Below are positions 53,281 to 62,580 of a DNA stretch of 64,000 bases, in pieces. Each line of letters starts with the position of its first letter. Position 1 is the first letter of the stretch. The notes beneath the pieces were generated by a model. That model was not told the DNA's origin. It made no database searches and saw only the letters and a list, made by a program, of their open reading frames with translations. Source of the DNA: Flavipsychrobacter stenotrophus. GTDB taxonomy: Bacteria; Bacteroidota; Bacteroidia; Chitinophagales; Chitinophagaceae. The translations under genes were made by a program, and so were the position numbers. Location of the stretch: assembly GCF_002954265.1 (NCBI RefSeq), contig NZ_PPSL01000001.1, positions 186,001 through 250,000 on the forward strand. Direction: 5' to 3'.

Positions 53281-54585
53281 ATGAAAAGGCAGTATCAACA
53301 GGCTTTGGTGACCGCATCTTTGAGCTTGTTTTTAATGGGTAGCGCAGGCAGGGTAGAGGCTCAGACCGATCAGTTTGGTAGTAATAACCTGTACTACAAT
53401 AACCAATATAACGAGGGTAAGTACACAAATCCGCAGTATAATGATTATGTGTCTTACAATGATTTTTATGTGAATCTGGCACCTTATGGTCAGTGGATAG
53501 AAGACGCGCATTATGGCTACGTGTGGAGCCCTAATATGGATGTTAATTTCCGCCCGTACTATACAGGTGGTCACTGGGCTTTAACCGACTATGGCAATAC
53601 CTGGATATCAGACTATCCATGGGGTTGGGCATGTTTCCACTATGGCCGCTGGACTTTCGATAGCTATTATGGCTGGTTGTGGGTGCCGGGCAACCTATGG
53701 GGACCGGCCTGGGTAAGCTGGAGAAGTGGCGTAGGCGTTTTTGGCTGGGCTCCGCTCGATCCTGAATACCAGTTCACCGCGTCTGACTTTAAAGCCTATC
53801 ATAGTCCCAAGGACTGGTGGGTATTCTTGCCGCCACAGTACCTCTATGGTGGTAACTATTATCGCTATCTTACAGGTCCGTTTGGCAACAGCATAGCAAG
53901 TAAGGGGACAACGGTGTTAGATAATACCTACACCAGCAATGGCAATACTTATGTAGCAGGTCCTACGACAACGCAGATACAGGCCGTGAGCGATAAGCCT
54001 GTTCAGTTGTTTCACCTGTTCAACTCGGGCAGCCCACGCGCATCGTATATACATAATGACATGATCAAAATGTATCGCCCTAATGAGATCAAAACCTCAT
54101 TGGCAAATGGTGAAATAGCTGTGCCACCTAATGTTATTGTTGCTCCCCGCCCTGTAGGTACAAAGGCGGTGGCGGTTAACATTAACTCAGGTGCTGTACC
54201 GGCATTTAAGAATGATATAAAAGACATTCCTGTATCGCCGGTGCTAAGCCCTGTTCCTGCGCAAAACACAAACGTAACAAATACAGCTAAAGCGGCAGAA
54301 GTGATACGTGCGGATAAAAATACTTACCAGTCGAGCGTAAAAGTACCTGAGCCACAAAGGCCAAGGCAATCGTCAAATGGTATTGTTAAGCCACCGGTTA
54401 AACCACTACCTCAGCAGCAGTCTCAGACCCCTGAGCCGGTAACCGTAACCAACAGGCAGGAAGAAACAAAAGCTACTATCAGGCAACATGCAGACCCCGT
54501 GCCCGTTCAGCCCGATCAGGCACAGCCTAAGCCAGAACCCATACCGGCGCAGCATCCCGAACCAATAAAACCTAACGGTAAATAA
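53281..54585 (+). CDS. Secreted DUF6600 protein with proline-rich tail
   Basis: 434 residues from ATG 53281, after which a signal peptide follows (MKRQYQQALVTASLSLFLMG...VEAQ); the open frame 60 nt earlier is unlikely. The Trp/Tyr-rich DUF6600 core spans about 40-180: PYGQWIEDAHYGYVWSP, HYGRWTFDSYYGWLWVPG and WGPAWVSWRSG. The last 130 residues are low-complexity Pro/Gln/Lys, typical of surface proteins anchored to other envelope layers. The function is unknown. Confidence 0.8.
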   Translation: MKRQYQQALVTASLSLFLMGSAGRVEAQTDQFGSNNLYYNNQYNEGKYTNPQYNDYVSYNDFYVNLAPYGQWIEDAHYGYVWSPNMDVNFRPYYTGGHWALTDYGNTWISDYPWGWACFHYGRWTFDSYYGWLWVPGNLWGPAWVSWRSGVGVFGWAPLDPEYQFTASDFKAYHSPKDWWVFLPPQYLYGGNYYRYLTGPFGNSIASKGTTVLDNTYTSNGNTYVAGPTTTQIQAVSDKPVQLFHLFNSGSPRASYIHNDMIKMYRPNEIKTSLANGEIAVPPNVIVAPRPVGTKAVAVNINSGAVPAFKNDIKDIPVSPVLSPVPAQNTNVTNTAKAAEVIRADKNTYQSSVKVPEPQRPRQSSNGIVKPPVKPLPQQQSQTPEPVTVTNRQEETKATIRQHADPVPVQPDQAQPKPEPIPAQHPEPIKPNGK

Positions 54586-54600
54586 TTTCATACCGATCAT

Positions 54601-54637
54601 AAATGGTAACGCCTCCCATCGGGAGGCGTTACCATTT
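54601..54637. terminator. 17-bp perfect bidirectional terminator
   Basis: A 17-bp perfect stem (54601-54617 with 54621-54637), 3-nt loop, flanked by AAAT/ATTTAT on both sides. It separates the convergent DUF6600 and cutC genes and works both ways. Confidence 0.92.
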
Positions 54638-54667
54638 ATACAACATCTGTACCTATTTCGATAATAA

Positions 54668-55348
54668 TTACCCTATCTGCTTCACAAGCATAGCTACCTC
54701 ACCAGCATCAGCTACAAAGCCTTCTGAGCCTTGCAAAAGGGCAGAGCTATGTAACTCGGTAGCACCTGTATCGGTTGCCAGTTGCCTCACATTGGTACTT
54801 CTTACACCTCCACCCGGCATAATGATTATTCTTCCTGATGCCTTATTTACAAGTCTTGCAAGCATATCTGCTCCTGCTACAGCAGTGGGTTGCAGTCCCG
54901 ATGTAAGGATGCGTTCGCATCCTGCCGTTATTACTTCCTCCAGAGATGTAATGGCATCAGGTGTTCTGTCAAATGCCTTGTGGCAGGTTACGCCCATGGG
55001 GTAGGCGAGGGCTACCATTTGTTTCATTGCCGCAGTATCTATTAGGTTGTCGGCGGTCAATATGCCTATGGCTATTCCGGCCGCACCCAATTCTTTACAC
55101 ACTGCTATGTCTTTACGCATGATCGCCAATTCTTCCGGGGTATACACAAAATTCCCTCCACGCGGACGGATCATTACATATACAGGTATGGATAGATTTT
55201 TGACAGCATACTCTATCATACCATAGCTGGGTGTTACACCCCCTTCGGCCGGGCTGGCACACAGTTCTATTCTGCCAGCACCTGCTTTTTCAGCAATTAT
55301 GCAAGACTGTATATTATAGGCACAAACTTCGAGTATAGATTTGCTCAT
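54668..55348 (-). CDS. cutC: CutC-family protein (copper homeostasis)
   Basis: 226 residues, a TIM barrel with the family marks ILEVCAYNIQSCIIAEKAGAGRIELCASPAEGGVTPS, VMIRPRGGNFVYT, VTCHKAFDRTPD and MPGGGVRSTNVRQL. CutC was first named from copper tolerance in E. coli, but its direct role remains debated. It stands alone, with a 17-bp stem terminator behind it. Confidence 0.92.
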   Translation of the reverse strand: MSKSILEVCAYNIQSCIIAEKAGAGRIELCASPAEGGVTPSYGMIEYAVKNLSIPVYVMIRPRGGNFVYTPEELAIMRKDIAVCKELGAAGIAIGILTADNLIDTAAMKQMVALAYPMGVTCHKAFDRTPDAITSLEEVITAGCERILTSGLQPTAVAGADMLARLVNKASGRIIIMPGGGVRSTNVRQLATDTGATELHSSALLQGSEGFVADAGEVAMLVKQIG

Positions 55349-55459
55349 GAAAATTAATTGGGGGTTAATTACGCTGAAACTACAAAGCTTCGGCTACATA
55401 GTTATACACCGTGCAACCAAAGCTTTACATAAATATTATTAAGCGTACTATCTACTAGA

Positions 55460-56494
55460 CTAATACATACTCTTAGCATAATAGATCATCTCTTCATTGC
55501 CATTTCTTACAGCAAAAGAAAAACCTTTCTGTAAAGCATAGCCACCATATTCACCTTTTTTGTTCAGGGCTATAAAGCCGATCTGGAAATTCTTATGTGC
55601 TTCAGGATTCTTACGGGCTACGCGCTCTACAGCCATTTTGCAAGCCTCCTCGGGCGATAATCCCTGGCGCATTAACTCCACTACCAGGTGAGAACCTACT
55701 ACCCGTATTACTTCTTCACCCATGCCTGTGCTTGTTGCAGCACCTACTTCATTGTCTACATAAAGTCCCGCGCCAATGATTGGTGAGTCACCCACACGGC
55801 CGTGCATCTTATAGGCCAGTCCGCTGGTGGTACATGCACCACTCAGGTTGCCCGATTTATCCATTGCCACCATACCAATTGTATCGTGGTTAAGCTTTCC
55901 GCCCGGCAGGCAATTAATGGTTTTATGATATTGATTTTCTGTATTTACTGCAGGGCTGTATTTCGATTCTTTCAACCACTCTTTCCACTCCTGTTCGCTT
56001 TTTTCGGTAAGCAGGTTTTCTTTCTTGAATCCGTTAGCAAGTGCAAATCTTAGTGCACCTTCTCCGGCCAGCATTACATGTGGCGATTTTTCCATCACCA
56101 ACCTTGCTACAGATATTGCATGAACAATATGTTCCAAGCAGGTTACTGCACCGCACTTGCTATTCTCATCCATTATGCTTGCGTCCAGGGTCACTCTACC
56201 GTCGCGGTCGGGCCTGCCACCGAGTCCTACAGTCTGATTCTCAGGGTCGGCTTCCGGGACCATTACACCAGCCTCTACGGCGTCAAGTGCTCTGCCTCCA
56301 CCCGTCAATACCTTCCATGCTACCTTGTTAGCCTCTTTTCCAAAGTCCCAGGTAGATATAACTATTGGGTTATCCTTTACCGTCGGTTGTAACTCTGGAT
56401 TTCTTCTTGAGTCGTTGGCTAACAAGCTTTTACCACTGGCAAGAATTGCTGATGTGAGTAGTGAAAATTTTAAAAAAGCTCTGCGATCCGACAT
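55460..56494 (-). CDS. Glycosylasparaginase/isoaspartyl-peptidase-like hydrolase
   Basis: 344 residues with a twin-arginine-like signal (SDRRAFLKFSLLTSAILASGKSL), so it is exported. The N-terminal nucleophile hydrolase fold is clear: STWDFGKEANKVAWKVLTGGGRALDAVEAGVMVPEADPENQTVGLGG before the cleavage site, then the catalytic Thr in KLNHDTIGMVAMDKSGNLSGACTTSG (near 204), which becomes free after autocleavage. A second substrate Thr/Gly set follows in GAATSTGMGEEVI. It removes beta-linked Asn-GlcNAc or isoaspartyl bonds. Confidence 0.88.
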   Translation of the reverse strand: MSDRRAFLKFSLLTSAILASGKSLLANDSRRNPELQPTVKDNPIVISTWDFGKEANKVAWKVLTGGGRALDAVEAGVMVPEADPENQTVGLGGRPDRDGRVTLDASIMDENSKCGAVTCLEHIVHAISVARLVMEKSPHVMLAGEGALRFALANGFKKENLLTEKSEQEWKEWLKESKYSPAVNTENQYHKTINCLPGGKLNHDTIGMVAMDKSGNLSGACTTSGLAYKMHGRVGDSPIIGAGLYVDNEVGAATSTGMGEEVIRVVGSHLVVELMRQGLSPEEACKMAVERVARKNPEAHKNFQIGFIALNKKGEYGGYALQKGFSFAVRNGNEEMIYYAKSMY

Positions 56495-56681
56495 TAATTT
56501 CTATTTCAGCGGACAAGATAAGAGTAATTATGCAAAAAAAATTACGAACGTCGTTTTTTGCCTTTATTAACTTGTAGAATTTAATCGGATGGCAATTTTC
56601 TGCTCAGTTCTACGTCATCTTTTTGTTATTTGAAGTGTTTAAATTAATTTAATTATTTTACTGTTTCAATTCACTTTGGGT

Positions 56682-57497
56682 ATGCGCATTATAATACTTC
56701 CTCTTCTTGTTTCTTTATACTTCTGTTCCTGTAATCCTGAAAAAAGAGATGCAGATATACATTATTCAAAGGGGCTAGAGTCTCATTTTGTGGGTGATTT
56801 GGTCAACGCCCGAAAAGAATATCTTTTAACCATCAGGTCCGATTCAAACTTATGGAAAGGATACTACGGTATGGCGAGTGTTTGTGAGTTAGAGGGAGAT
56901 TTTAAAACTTCAGTCTTCTATTTTTCTAAGGTTATAAAGTTACATCCCGGCAATGGGCTCGCTTTTTATTACAGAAGCATACTGGAGGAGCTTACGGGTG
57001 AAGATGGAAAAGCCGCCGCCGATTTGGACCAAGCGCTCTCCCTCAAACCCGATCTGCTTCTTGCACTCTATTCAAGGGGACGAATGGAATACAATAAAGG
57101 AAAGTGGAAAAAAGCAATTGCCGACTTGGGCGAAGTAACAGCCAAACGGCAAGATCTGAGCAGAGCCTATTATATTTTAGGCCTGTCAAAGTACAAGATC
57201 GGAGATAACGCCGGTGCTATTAAAGATTTTGAAACATATATTTCGCTTGATGCCAATGATGCAAACGTCTATTTGTACATGGGACTAGCATGCCAGGCAA
57301 ATAATGCTCCCCAGCAGGCACTGGTAAGTTTTGATAATGCAATAAAGGTGGATTCTACCTTTGCCATGGCCTATTTATATCGAGGAATTTGCAACGCAAA
57401 GCTCAATAAAACGGATGATGCCTGCAAAGATCTTCATATCGCTGAAAGACTGGGTGTATTAAATGCTGCCACCTATATTGAAAAATATTGTCATTAA
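56682..57497 (+). CDS. TPR lipoprotein
   Basis: 271 residues from ATG 56682. The signal ends in a lipobox-like YFCSCN, so the protein is probably lipidated at Cys. Six to seven tetratricopeptide units fill the rest, for instance DFKTSVFYFSKVIKLHPGNGLAFYYRS and APQQALVSFDNAIKVDSTFAMAYLYRG. TPR lipoproteins scaffold envelope complexes. No neighbour reveals the partner. Confidence 0.75.
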   Translation: MRIIILPLLVSLYFCSCNPEKRDADIHYSKGLESHFVGDLVNARKEYLLTIRSDSNLWKGYYGMASVCELEGDFKTSVFYFSKVIKLHPGNGLAFYYRSILEELTGEDGKAAADLDQALSLKPDLLLALYSRGRMEYNKGKWKKAIADLGEVTAKRQDLSRAYYILGLSKYKIGDNAGAIKDFETYISLDANDANVYLYMGLACQANNAPQQALVSFDNAIKVDSTFAMAYLYRGICNAKLNKTDDACKDLHIAERLGVLNAATYIEKYCH

Positions 57498-57571
57498 GCC
57501 TTATTCGAACAAATTGTTATTGCGCAAACATTGAGCAGTTTCCCACAGGATACCTCATTAATTCATTGACG

Positions 57572-57602
57572 GACATTGTCAAATTGTCAAATTGCCAAAT
57601 TG
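57572..57602. repeat. Three 8-bp repeats upstream of the LytTR operon
   Basis: TCAAATTG, TCAAATTG and CCAAATTG stand in tandem between 57576 and 57602, about 75 bp before the regulator. Short direct repeats of similar spacing are the usual LytTR target, so the site could be autoregulatory. Confidence 0.4.
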
Positions 57603-57674
57603 TGGAATTATAATTTGTCCATCACCCAATATATTCTTACTTTGTAACAACATAAAAAACAGCGGGAAATAGGT

Positions 57675-58478
57675 ATGGTTAATGCGGATGTAAAGCTCAA
57701 TGTATTGCTTATAGATGATGAGGTGGAGGCATGCCGCAATCTCAGGAGCATTCTATTAGAGTATATCGATCCATCTATCAACATAGTAGGCATGGCCTAT
57801 AGTGCGGCAGAGGCAGAGAAGCAATTGACCCTCCATAACCCCGATGCTGTTTTCCTGGATATTGAAATGCCCAATGAAAATGCGTTTCAGTTCCTTGAGC
57901 GTATTGCACCTATTCACTTCGAGGTGATATTTGTTACTGCGTACGACGAATATGCCATTAAGGCATTCAAATTGAATGCTGTCGACTATATTCTTAAACC
58001 CATTAGTATTTCTGAATTGGCCAACGCCGTAGCAAAGTTGAAGGAAAGGGTATTATATAAATCTCACTTTAGCGCGGGCACTTCCGAATTCTCCGAGATA
58101 TCTAAACAGATCTCTTCCAAAACAAAGCTCAATAAGATAGCCCTTAAAGGCAATAATAATGTAGAGATAGTAGCATTTAAAGATATACTTTATATAGAGG
58201 CATTTGGCGGTTATTCTAAGGTATTCTTCCTTCGCGACAACCAGGTTGTAGATATGCTCACCAGTTATTCAATAGCTGAGTACGAAGATATGCTGGCACC
58301 AGAGGTCTTTTACAGGGTTCATAAATCATACCTTATCAATTGCGACCAGATAAAGAAAATACATAAAGACGAGTCTCCGAGTATACTGCTCAACTCGGCG
58401 CATACCATACCGGTAAGCAGGCGCAGGTTCTCGGCATTACTCGAATTCTTACAGACAAAACCAACTGTGGATGTATAG
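57675..58478 (+). CDS. LytTR-family response regulator
   Basis: 267 residues. The receiver has LLIDDEVEACRNLRSIL and the phospho-Asp in AVFLDIEMPNENAFQFL (near 62), with the Lys in VDYILKPISISE. The LytTR DNA-binding domain lies near 155-262 (IALKGNNNVEIVAFKDILYIEAFGGYSKVFF...VFYRVHKSYLINCDQIKKI). It overlaps the kinase gene by 8 nt, so the pair is translated together. It is a typical LytS/LytR-like module of Bacteroidota. Confidence 0.93.
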   Translation: MVNADVKLNVLLIDDEVEACRNLRSILLEYIDPSINIVGMAYSAAEAEKQLTLHNPDAVFLDIEMPNENAFQFLERIAPIHFEVIFVTAYDEYAIKAFKLNAVDYILKPISISELANAVAKLKERVLYKSHFSAGTSEFSEISKQISSKTKLNKIALKGNNNVEIVAFKDILYIEAFGGYSKVFFLRDNQVVDMLTSYSIAEYEDMLAPEVFYRVHKSYLINCDQIKKIHKDESPSILLNSAHTIPVSRRRFSALLEFLQTKPTVDV

Positions 58479-61410
58479 GAGGTTTTGGACCATCCTTACT
58501 GTTTTTATTGTTCTATACTGTGGAAGTGCCATTGCACAGAACTTTCCATTATTACATTATACTATCGACGATGGTTTGCCCAGCAATACTGTCTATAGTG
58601 TTTATCGCGATAGCAAGGGTTTTTTGTGGATAGCTACACCCAAGGGCATAGCCCGCTATAACGGTATCAATTTTCAAAAATTCACTACGTCAGATGGGTT
58701 GCCCGATAATGAGGTTTTCTTTTTTCAGGAAGACAAGCAGGGCAGGCTATGGCTGGCAACCTACAATGGTGAGCTATGCTATTATAAGGACAGCCGCTTT
58801 CATACGGCGGTAAATACCGGCTTTCTTAAACTGCCCTTTAAGAATACATTCATCAATAAGATAGCGGTAGAGGCAGATAGTACGGTCACCATTATGTTTG
58901 ATAACCAGGAAAAGTTCATCAACATTAATGAGAATAAAGTAGACATAGTGAATGTAAATGTGCCCGGTGTGCGGGGCTTCTATGCCATGTACAAACTGAA
59001 GGGTGGCTTATACAGGTGTTTTTATGCTGATAGTACTAAAGACATAGATAAAACGAGCAAGATAGTGAACCGCAGGCTTGTACTGTACAACTACAGCCAG
59101 CCCGATGCTGCACATGGCATAGCGCACTCCATAGCGCAGGATCAGCGGTACATTGTTAGTAATAATGACGTATTTAATCCGCAGATGGAACGGATAAAGG
59201 TGATCACCAGCAAGGATAAGATCAGCTTCCATGCACCTATTGTCTACTTCGATAAAGCTGAAAAATTCTTCCTGGGTACAGAGAATGGCTTGTATATAGA
59301 TGATAGTATACACGTTATCCCCGATGTGAGGGTTACGTCTATCACTCAGGATATAGAGCGTAATTACTGGGTGACCACATTGTTCGATGGGCTGTATGTA
59401 ATAGACAATAATTACATCAACTTTCATGTCTACAATAAGGCATATGAAGGCAACATAAGGTACTCATATGCCGACAATAACAGCCTGTTCTATACCAATT
59501 CTGATAATAATCTTTACAGGCTGAAGAACAATGCGATTGAGTGCCTGTTCGACTATTCAAAGTTTGTGATAAAACTGCCTGTAGTGCCTGCCAATCATGG
59601 ATTTCTGATCACCAGGCAGGCTGCCGGAGATTATGATTACTATAATTTTTATGAGAACAATATCATATTCTTAAGAGACATTTTAAGAGAGCGGCGACTC
59701 ACTCCGCAAAGGCTACCATTTAAGGATGGAGAGAGCGTGAAATCGATCATTGATGCCAAAGACAAACTCATAGTCAGAACAATTGACAAGATATACGCCA
59801 AACCTATTAATGACTACAAGGTTAGCGGTGTGTTGGGAGAGCCCAATGCAAAGCTGGTTGCTTCGGCCGGTAGAATATTCGCATTTGCCAGCAATGCCAA
59901 TGATGATATATGGTTCTCTACCGTTAACGGGGTGTATAAAACTGTCGATACTACGCTTATTCAACCACAGTTTGGAGATGTTACCTTCAAGAAGTTTGAG
60001 TTTCTGGGCAAGTACCTGGTAGGCTATACTGCCAATAACAGGTTGGTGGTTTGCCGCAACATAGACAAGCAGATAATCATGGATACGGTCTTTAGCCAGG
60101 ACTGTATCTGGGATAAATTTTATAGGGTAGATAGTACACACATGCTCATTAGTACCAACGATGTGTACAGGCTGTTCACTATCAATCCTCCCGGTTCGCA
60201 AGTGCCGTTTACCGTTACAGGTATTGAAAATCCCATTCTGCCATTGTCGGCCGAATGGTTTTGCAGCGATGGCGAAAACTGCTTTTTCTTTGATAAGGGG
60301 AATATTGTGGAGATGGGCATTGATAACCTGTTATTGAAAACAAAGCCGCCTACACTATTTTTTGATCTTATCACCTACGGTACCCGCAGGTATGTAATGT
60401 ACGATTATCTTAAGGTGCCCTACCAGGGTGGGCGTAATATCTCCATTACCTTCTCCACTCTTTCATTTACTGGTAAAACTATTTCCTACCGCTATTCTGT
60501 TTCCAGTACCGATGAAGATAACTGGCTGGAACTTACAGGTGATCATATAGATCTTATCAATCCTAAGTACGGCCGGTATATCATTAAGATAAAGGCCAAA
60601 AGCGTATCCAGCGCCAACTCTATTCCTATAGAGTTTGTATTGGAGATCACCCCGCCATTCTGGGCTACATGGTGGTTCATTACCTTCTATGTTTGCCTGA
60701 TCATTGGCGCTATTGTGTTGTTTGTGCGCTACCGCATATTGATGGCCTTCCGTAAAACGCAAAAGGAAAATGACAATAAGATAAGGTTCATGAAGTCGGA
60801 GTACAAAGCGCTGAATGCCCTCATGAACCCGCACTTTATCTTCAATACCCTTAACAATGTACAGGGCCTGGTAAACAGGAATGATAAGCTGGCTGCCAAT
60901 GAATACCTGCGCATATTTGCCGACCTCATCAGGCAGAACATGCACAACGTATCTAAAGAACTCATATCGCTGCAGAAAGAGGTAGACCTCGTAACCAACT
61001 ACCTGGCCCTTGAAAAGCTCCGCTTTAAGGAGATGCTCAACTACTCCATTAATGTGGATGAAGATGTGGATGCTACCGAGATAATGATACCGCCGCTATT
61101 CATACAGCCGCTGGTAGAAAACTCCATCAAGCATGGCATCTTCCCGCGCCAGTCTGAGAATAGCAGGGTAGAGCTGAATATTTATGAAGTAAGGGATATT
61201 CTGCACATAGAAGTACGCGACAATGGGGTAGGCCTTGCACATGCCAAAAAGAAAGCCAGCGACAAACACGAGTCCTTCGGCCTCAACAATGTAAAGGTGC
61301 GTATAGAGCAGCTCAGCATCATCCTCGGCAAAAAAATCGATTTCGACATTAAAGAAATAGTTGATGACCGCGGCAACTGGACGGTGGTGTTGATAACAAT
61401 GGAATTGTAA
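58471..61410 (+). CDS. Sensor histidine kinase with propeller sensor (LytS/AlgZ-like)
   Basis: 979 residues. A signal peptide (MYRRFWTILTVFIVLYCGSAIAQ) precedes a large periplasmic part whose start matches two-component propeller blades (YTIDDGLPSNTVYSVYRDSKGFLWIATPKGIARYNG and FTTSDGLPDNEVFFFQEDKQGRLWLATYNG). A Y_Y_Y domain follows near 660-730 (ISITFSTLSFTGKTISYRYS...), then one membrane helix (near 730-755). The kinase phosphorylates the His in ALMNPHFIFNTLNNVQGLV and binds ATP through LVENSIKHGI and DNGVGL. It presumably senses an external ligand and phosphorylates the LytTR partner. Confidence 0.93.
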   Translation: MYRRFWTILTVFIVLYCGSAIAQNFPLLHYTIDDGLPSNTVYSVYRDSKGFLWIATPKGIARYNGINFQKFTTSDGLPDNEVFFFQEDKQGRLWLATYNGELCYYKDSRFHTAVNTGFLKLPFKNTFINKIAVEADSTVTIMFDNQEKFININENKVDIVNVNVPGVRGFYAMYKLKGGLYRCFYADSTKDIDKTSKIVNRRLVLYNYSQPDAAHGIAHSIAQDQRYIVSNNDVFNPQMERIKVITSKDKISFHAPIVYFDKAEKFFLGTENGLYIDDSIHVIPDVRVTSITQDIERNYWVTTLFDGLYVIDNNYINFHVYNKAYEGNIRYSYADNNSLFYTNSDNNLYRLKNNAIECLFDYSKFVIKLPVVPANHGFLITRQAAGDYDYYNFYENNIIFLRDILRERRLTPQRLPFKDGESVKSIIDAKDKLIVRTIDKIYAKPINDYKVSGVLGEPNAKLVASAGRIFAFASNANDDIWFSTVNGVYKTVDTTLIQPQFGDVTFKKFEFLGKYLVGYTANNRLVVCRNIDKQIIMDTVFSQDCIWDKFYRVDSTHMLISTNDVYRLFTINPPGSQVPFTVTGIENPILPLSAEWFCSDGENCFFFDKGNIVEMGIDNLLLKTKPPTLFFDLITYGTRRYVMYDYLKVPYQGGRNISITFSTLSFTGKTISYRYSVSSTDEDNWLELTGDHIDLINPKYGRYIIKIKAKSVSSANSIPIEFVLEITPPFWATWWFITFYVCLIIGAIVLFVRYRILMAFRKTQKENDNKIRFMKSEYKALNALMNPHFIFNTLNNVQGLVNRNDKLAANEYLRIFADLIRQNMHNVSKELISLQKEVDLVTNYLALEKLRFKEMLNYSINVDEDVDATEIMIPPLFIQPLVENSIKHGIFPRQSENSRVELNIYEVRDILHIEVRDNGVGLAHAKKKASDKHESFGLNNVKVRIEQLSIILGKKIDFDIKEIVDDRGNWTVVLITMEL

Positions 61411-61741
61411 CCGGCAACTGCGGCTGTTATGTTTCCTGACTTGCAGCCATCACAGGTACATTTAATGCAGGGCAGGGGCGAGCCCAGCCAGTACGAATAT
61501 GGTTTTCAGCAAGTGGCAATTTTTTCTTGTTTGCGGAATTTTTGGTTTTGGCGATTTGTCTGTATGTCCCAGTTTGCCGTAGTCTATTCAAAAAAACAAA
61601 AGAAAAAGGATGCTAAGCGAAGTCTATAGACGGAGTTCATCCCGATTATTTCGGGGTTTGTCCGGTAGGGAATCTCCCGATTCCCGTAACCACCAAATGC
61701 TGAATTATTTGTAATTTATAACATCAAATCTAACTATTACT
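61411..61741. other. Gap carrying a REP copy before the RAYT gene
   Basis: 331 bp without a gene. The block at 61511-61543 matches 39141-39173 at about 30 of 33 positions. The REP unit (61577-61689) matches 63128-63236 and ends as one arm of the inverted repeat around the RAYT gene. Confidence 0.6.
61577..61689 (+). repeat. REP unit, copy 1
   Basis: About 113 bp that recurs almost unchanged at 63128-63236: CCGTAGTC..., CGAAGTCTAT, GGAGTTCATCCCGATTATTT, TTTGTCCGG, and GGAATCTCCCGATT. It contains the hairpin CCCGA-TTATT-TCGGG. Its last 28 bp (61662-61689) are repeated in inverted form after the RAYT gene. Confidence 0.75.
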
Positions 61742-62341
61742 ATGAGCACAGGTTACCAGATCGCCGACCAGTTTGCTACCTATTATATTACGCCTACAAT
61801 TGTAGATTGGGTAGATGTTTTTTCGAGACAGGTGTATAGGGATATTGTATTAGAAAGCCTTGAATATTGTATTGAAAAAAGAGGGTTACTGGTATACGGG
61901 TATGTGATAATGACCAACCATGCGCATATAATAGTAAGAAGCGAAAATGGCGACCTGTCGGGCATTATACGCGACTTCAAAAAATATACGGCCAGTAAGA
62001 TATTGGCAACAATAGCCAATGAGCCCGAAAGCCGCAGAGAGTGGATGTTGCACAGATTTTCGTGGAATGCTTCAACCCATACCCGCAATGCCAATTACCA
62101 GGTTTGGACACACGAAAATCATGCGGTACACGTTTATTCAAATGATTTTTTTACCAATAAGCTGCAATACATACATAACAATCCCGTTAGAGCAGGGTGG
62201 GTTAGCTACGCCGAAGAATATATCTACAGCAGTGCAAAAGCACTATTGCAGAATCTGCCGGGACAAATACCGCTTACACAATGGGGCTTTTAGGATACGG
62301 CTGTTGGGCATGTTTACGGGAATCGGGAGATTCCCTACCGG
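61662..62341 (+). mobile_element. RAYT gene between 28-bp perfect inverted repeats
   Basis: The sequence 61662-61689 is the exact reverse complement of 62314-62341, and the RAYT gene is the only gene between. This gives a unit of 680 bp like those that move REP sequences. The flanking REP copies are built from the same ends. Confidence 0.75.
61742..62293 (+). CDS. REP-associated tyrosine transposase (RAYT, Y1_Tnp/TnpA_REP)
   Basis: 183 residues. The HUH motif is VIMTNHAHIIV (His-Ala-His near 59-61), and a catalytic Tyr follows in HNNPVRAGWVSYAEEYIY or slightly before. Other family marks are YCIEKRGLLVYGYV, SGIIRDFKKYTASKI and NKLQYIHNNPVRAGW. RAYTs cut and join single-stranded REP hairpins and are usually domesticated, without independent transposition. 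It sits inside REP copies on both sides, as expected. Confidence 0.9.
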   Translation: MSTGYQIADQFATYYITPTIVDWVDVFSRQVYRDIVLESLEYCIEKRGLLVYGYVIMTNHAHIIVRSENGDLSGIIRDFKKYTASKILATIANEPESRREWMLHRFSWNASTHTRNANYQVWTHENHAVHVYSNDFFTNKLQYIHNNPVRAGWVSYAEEYIYSSAKALLQNLPGQIPLTQWGF

Positions 62342-62453
62342 TCGAGCGAAGTCAATAGACTTCGCTCAGCACAGTTTTTTGTAACTTGGAAGACTACGGC
62401 GAACAGGGGATTCCCTACCGGTCGAACGAAGTCAATAGACTTCGCTCAGCACG
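62314..62453 (-). repeat. Two further REP copies, inverted, after the RAYT gene
   Basis: ATTCCCTACCGGTCGAGCGA-type units start at 62330 and 62410, 80 bp apart, and each continues into the hairpin CGAAGTC-AATA-GACTTCG and CTCAGCAC. The first begins inside the RAYT inverted repeat. They face the opposite way to the copies at 61577 and 63128. Confidence 0.7.
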
Positions 62454-62457
62454 GGGA

Positions 62458-62577
62458 CTGGGAGCAGTTTTAATAAAGAACTTTGTCCAAATAATCGATG
62501 AAAATCAAATAGAGCCTCAGGGCTATATAATTGGAGCCGAAATTTATTATGATAAAGGCTATGTTCAGAAAAAATAA
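62458..62577 (+). pseudogene. C-terminal remnant of an unknown gene
   Basis: About 40 residues (VLIKNFVQIIDENQIEPQGY, then IIGAEIYYDKGYVQKK) end at a proper stop 3 bp before the next gene. The frame continues to the left only through REP sequence, so a REP insertion probably removed the front. The family is not recognised. Confidence 0.5.
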
Positions 62578-62580
62578 AAT

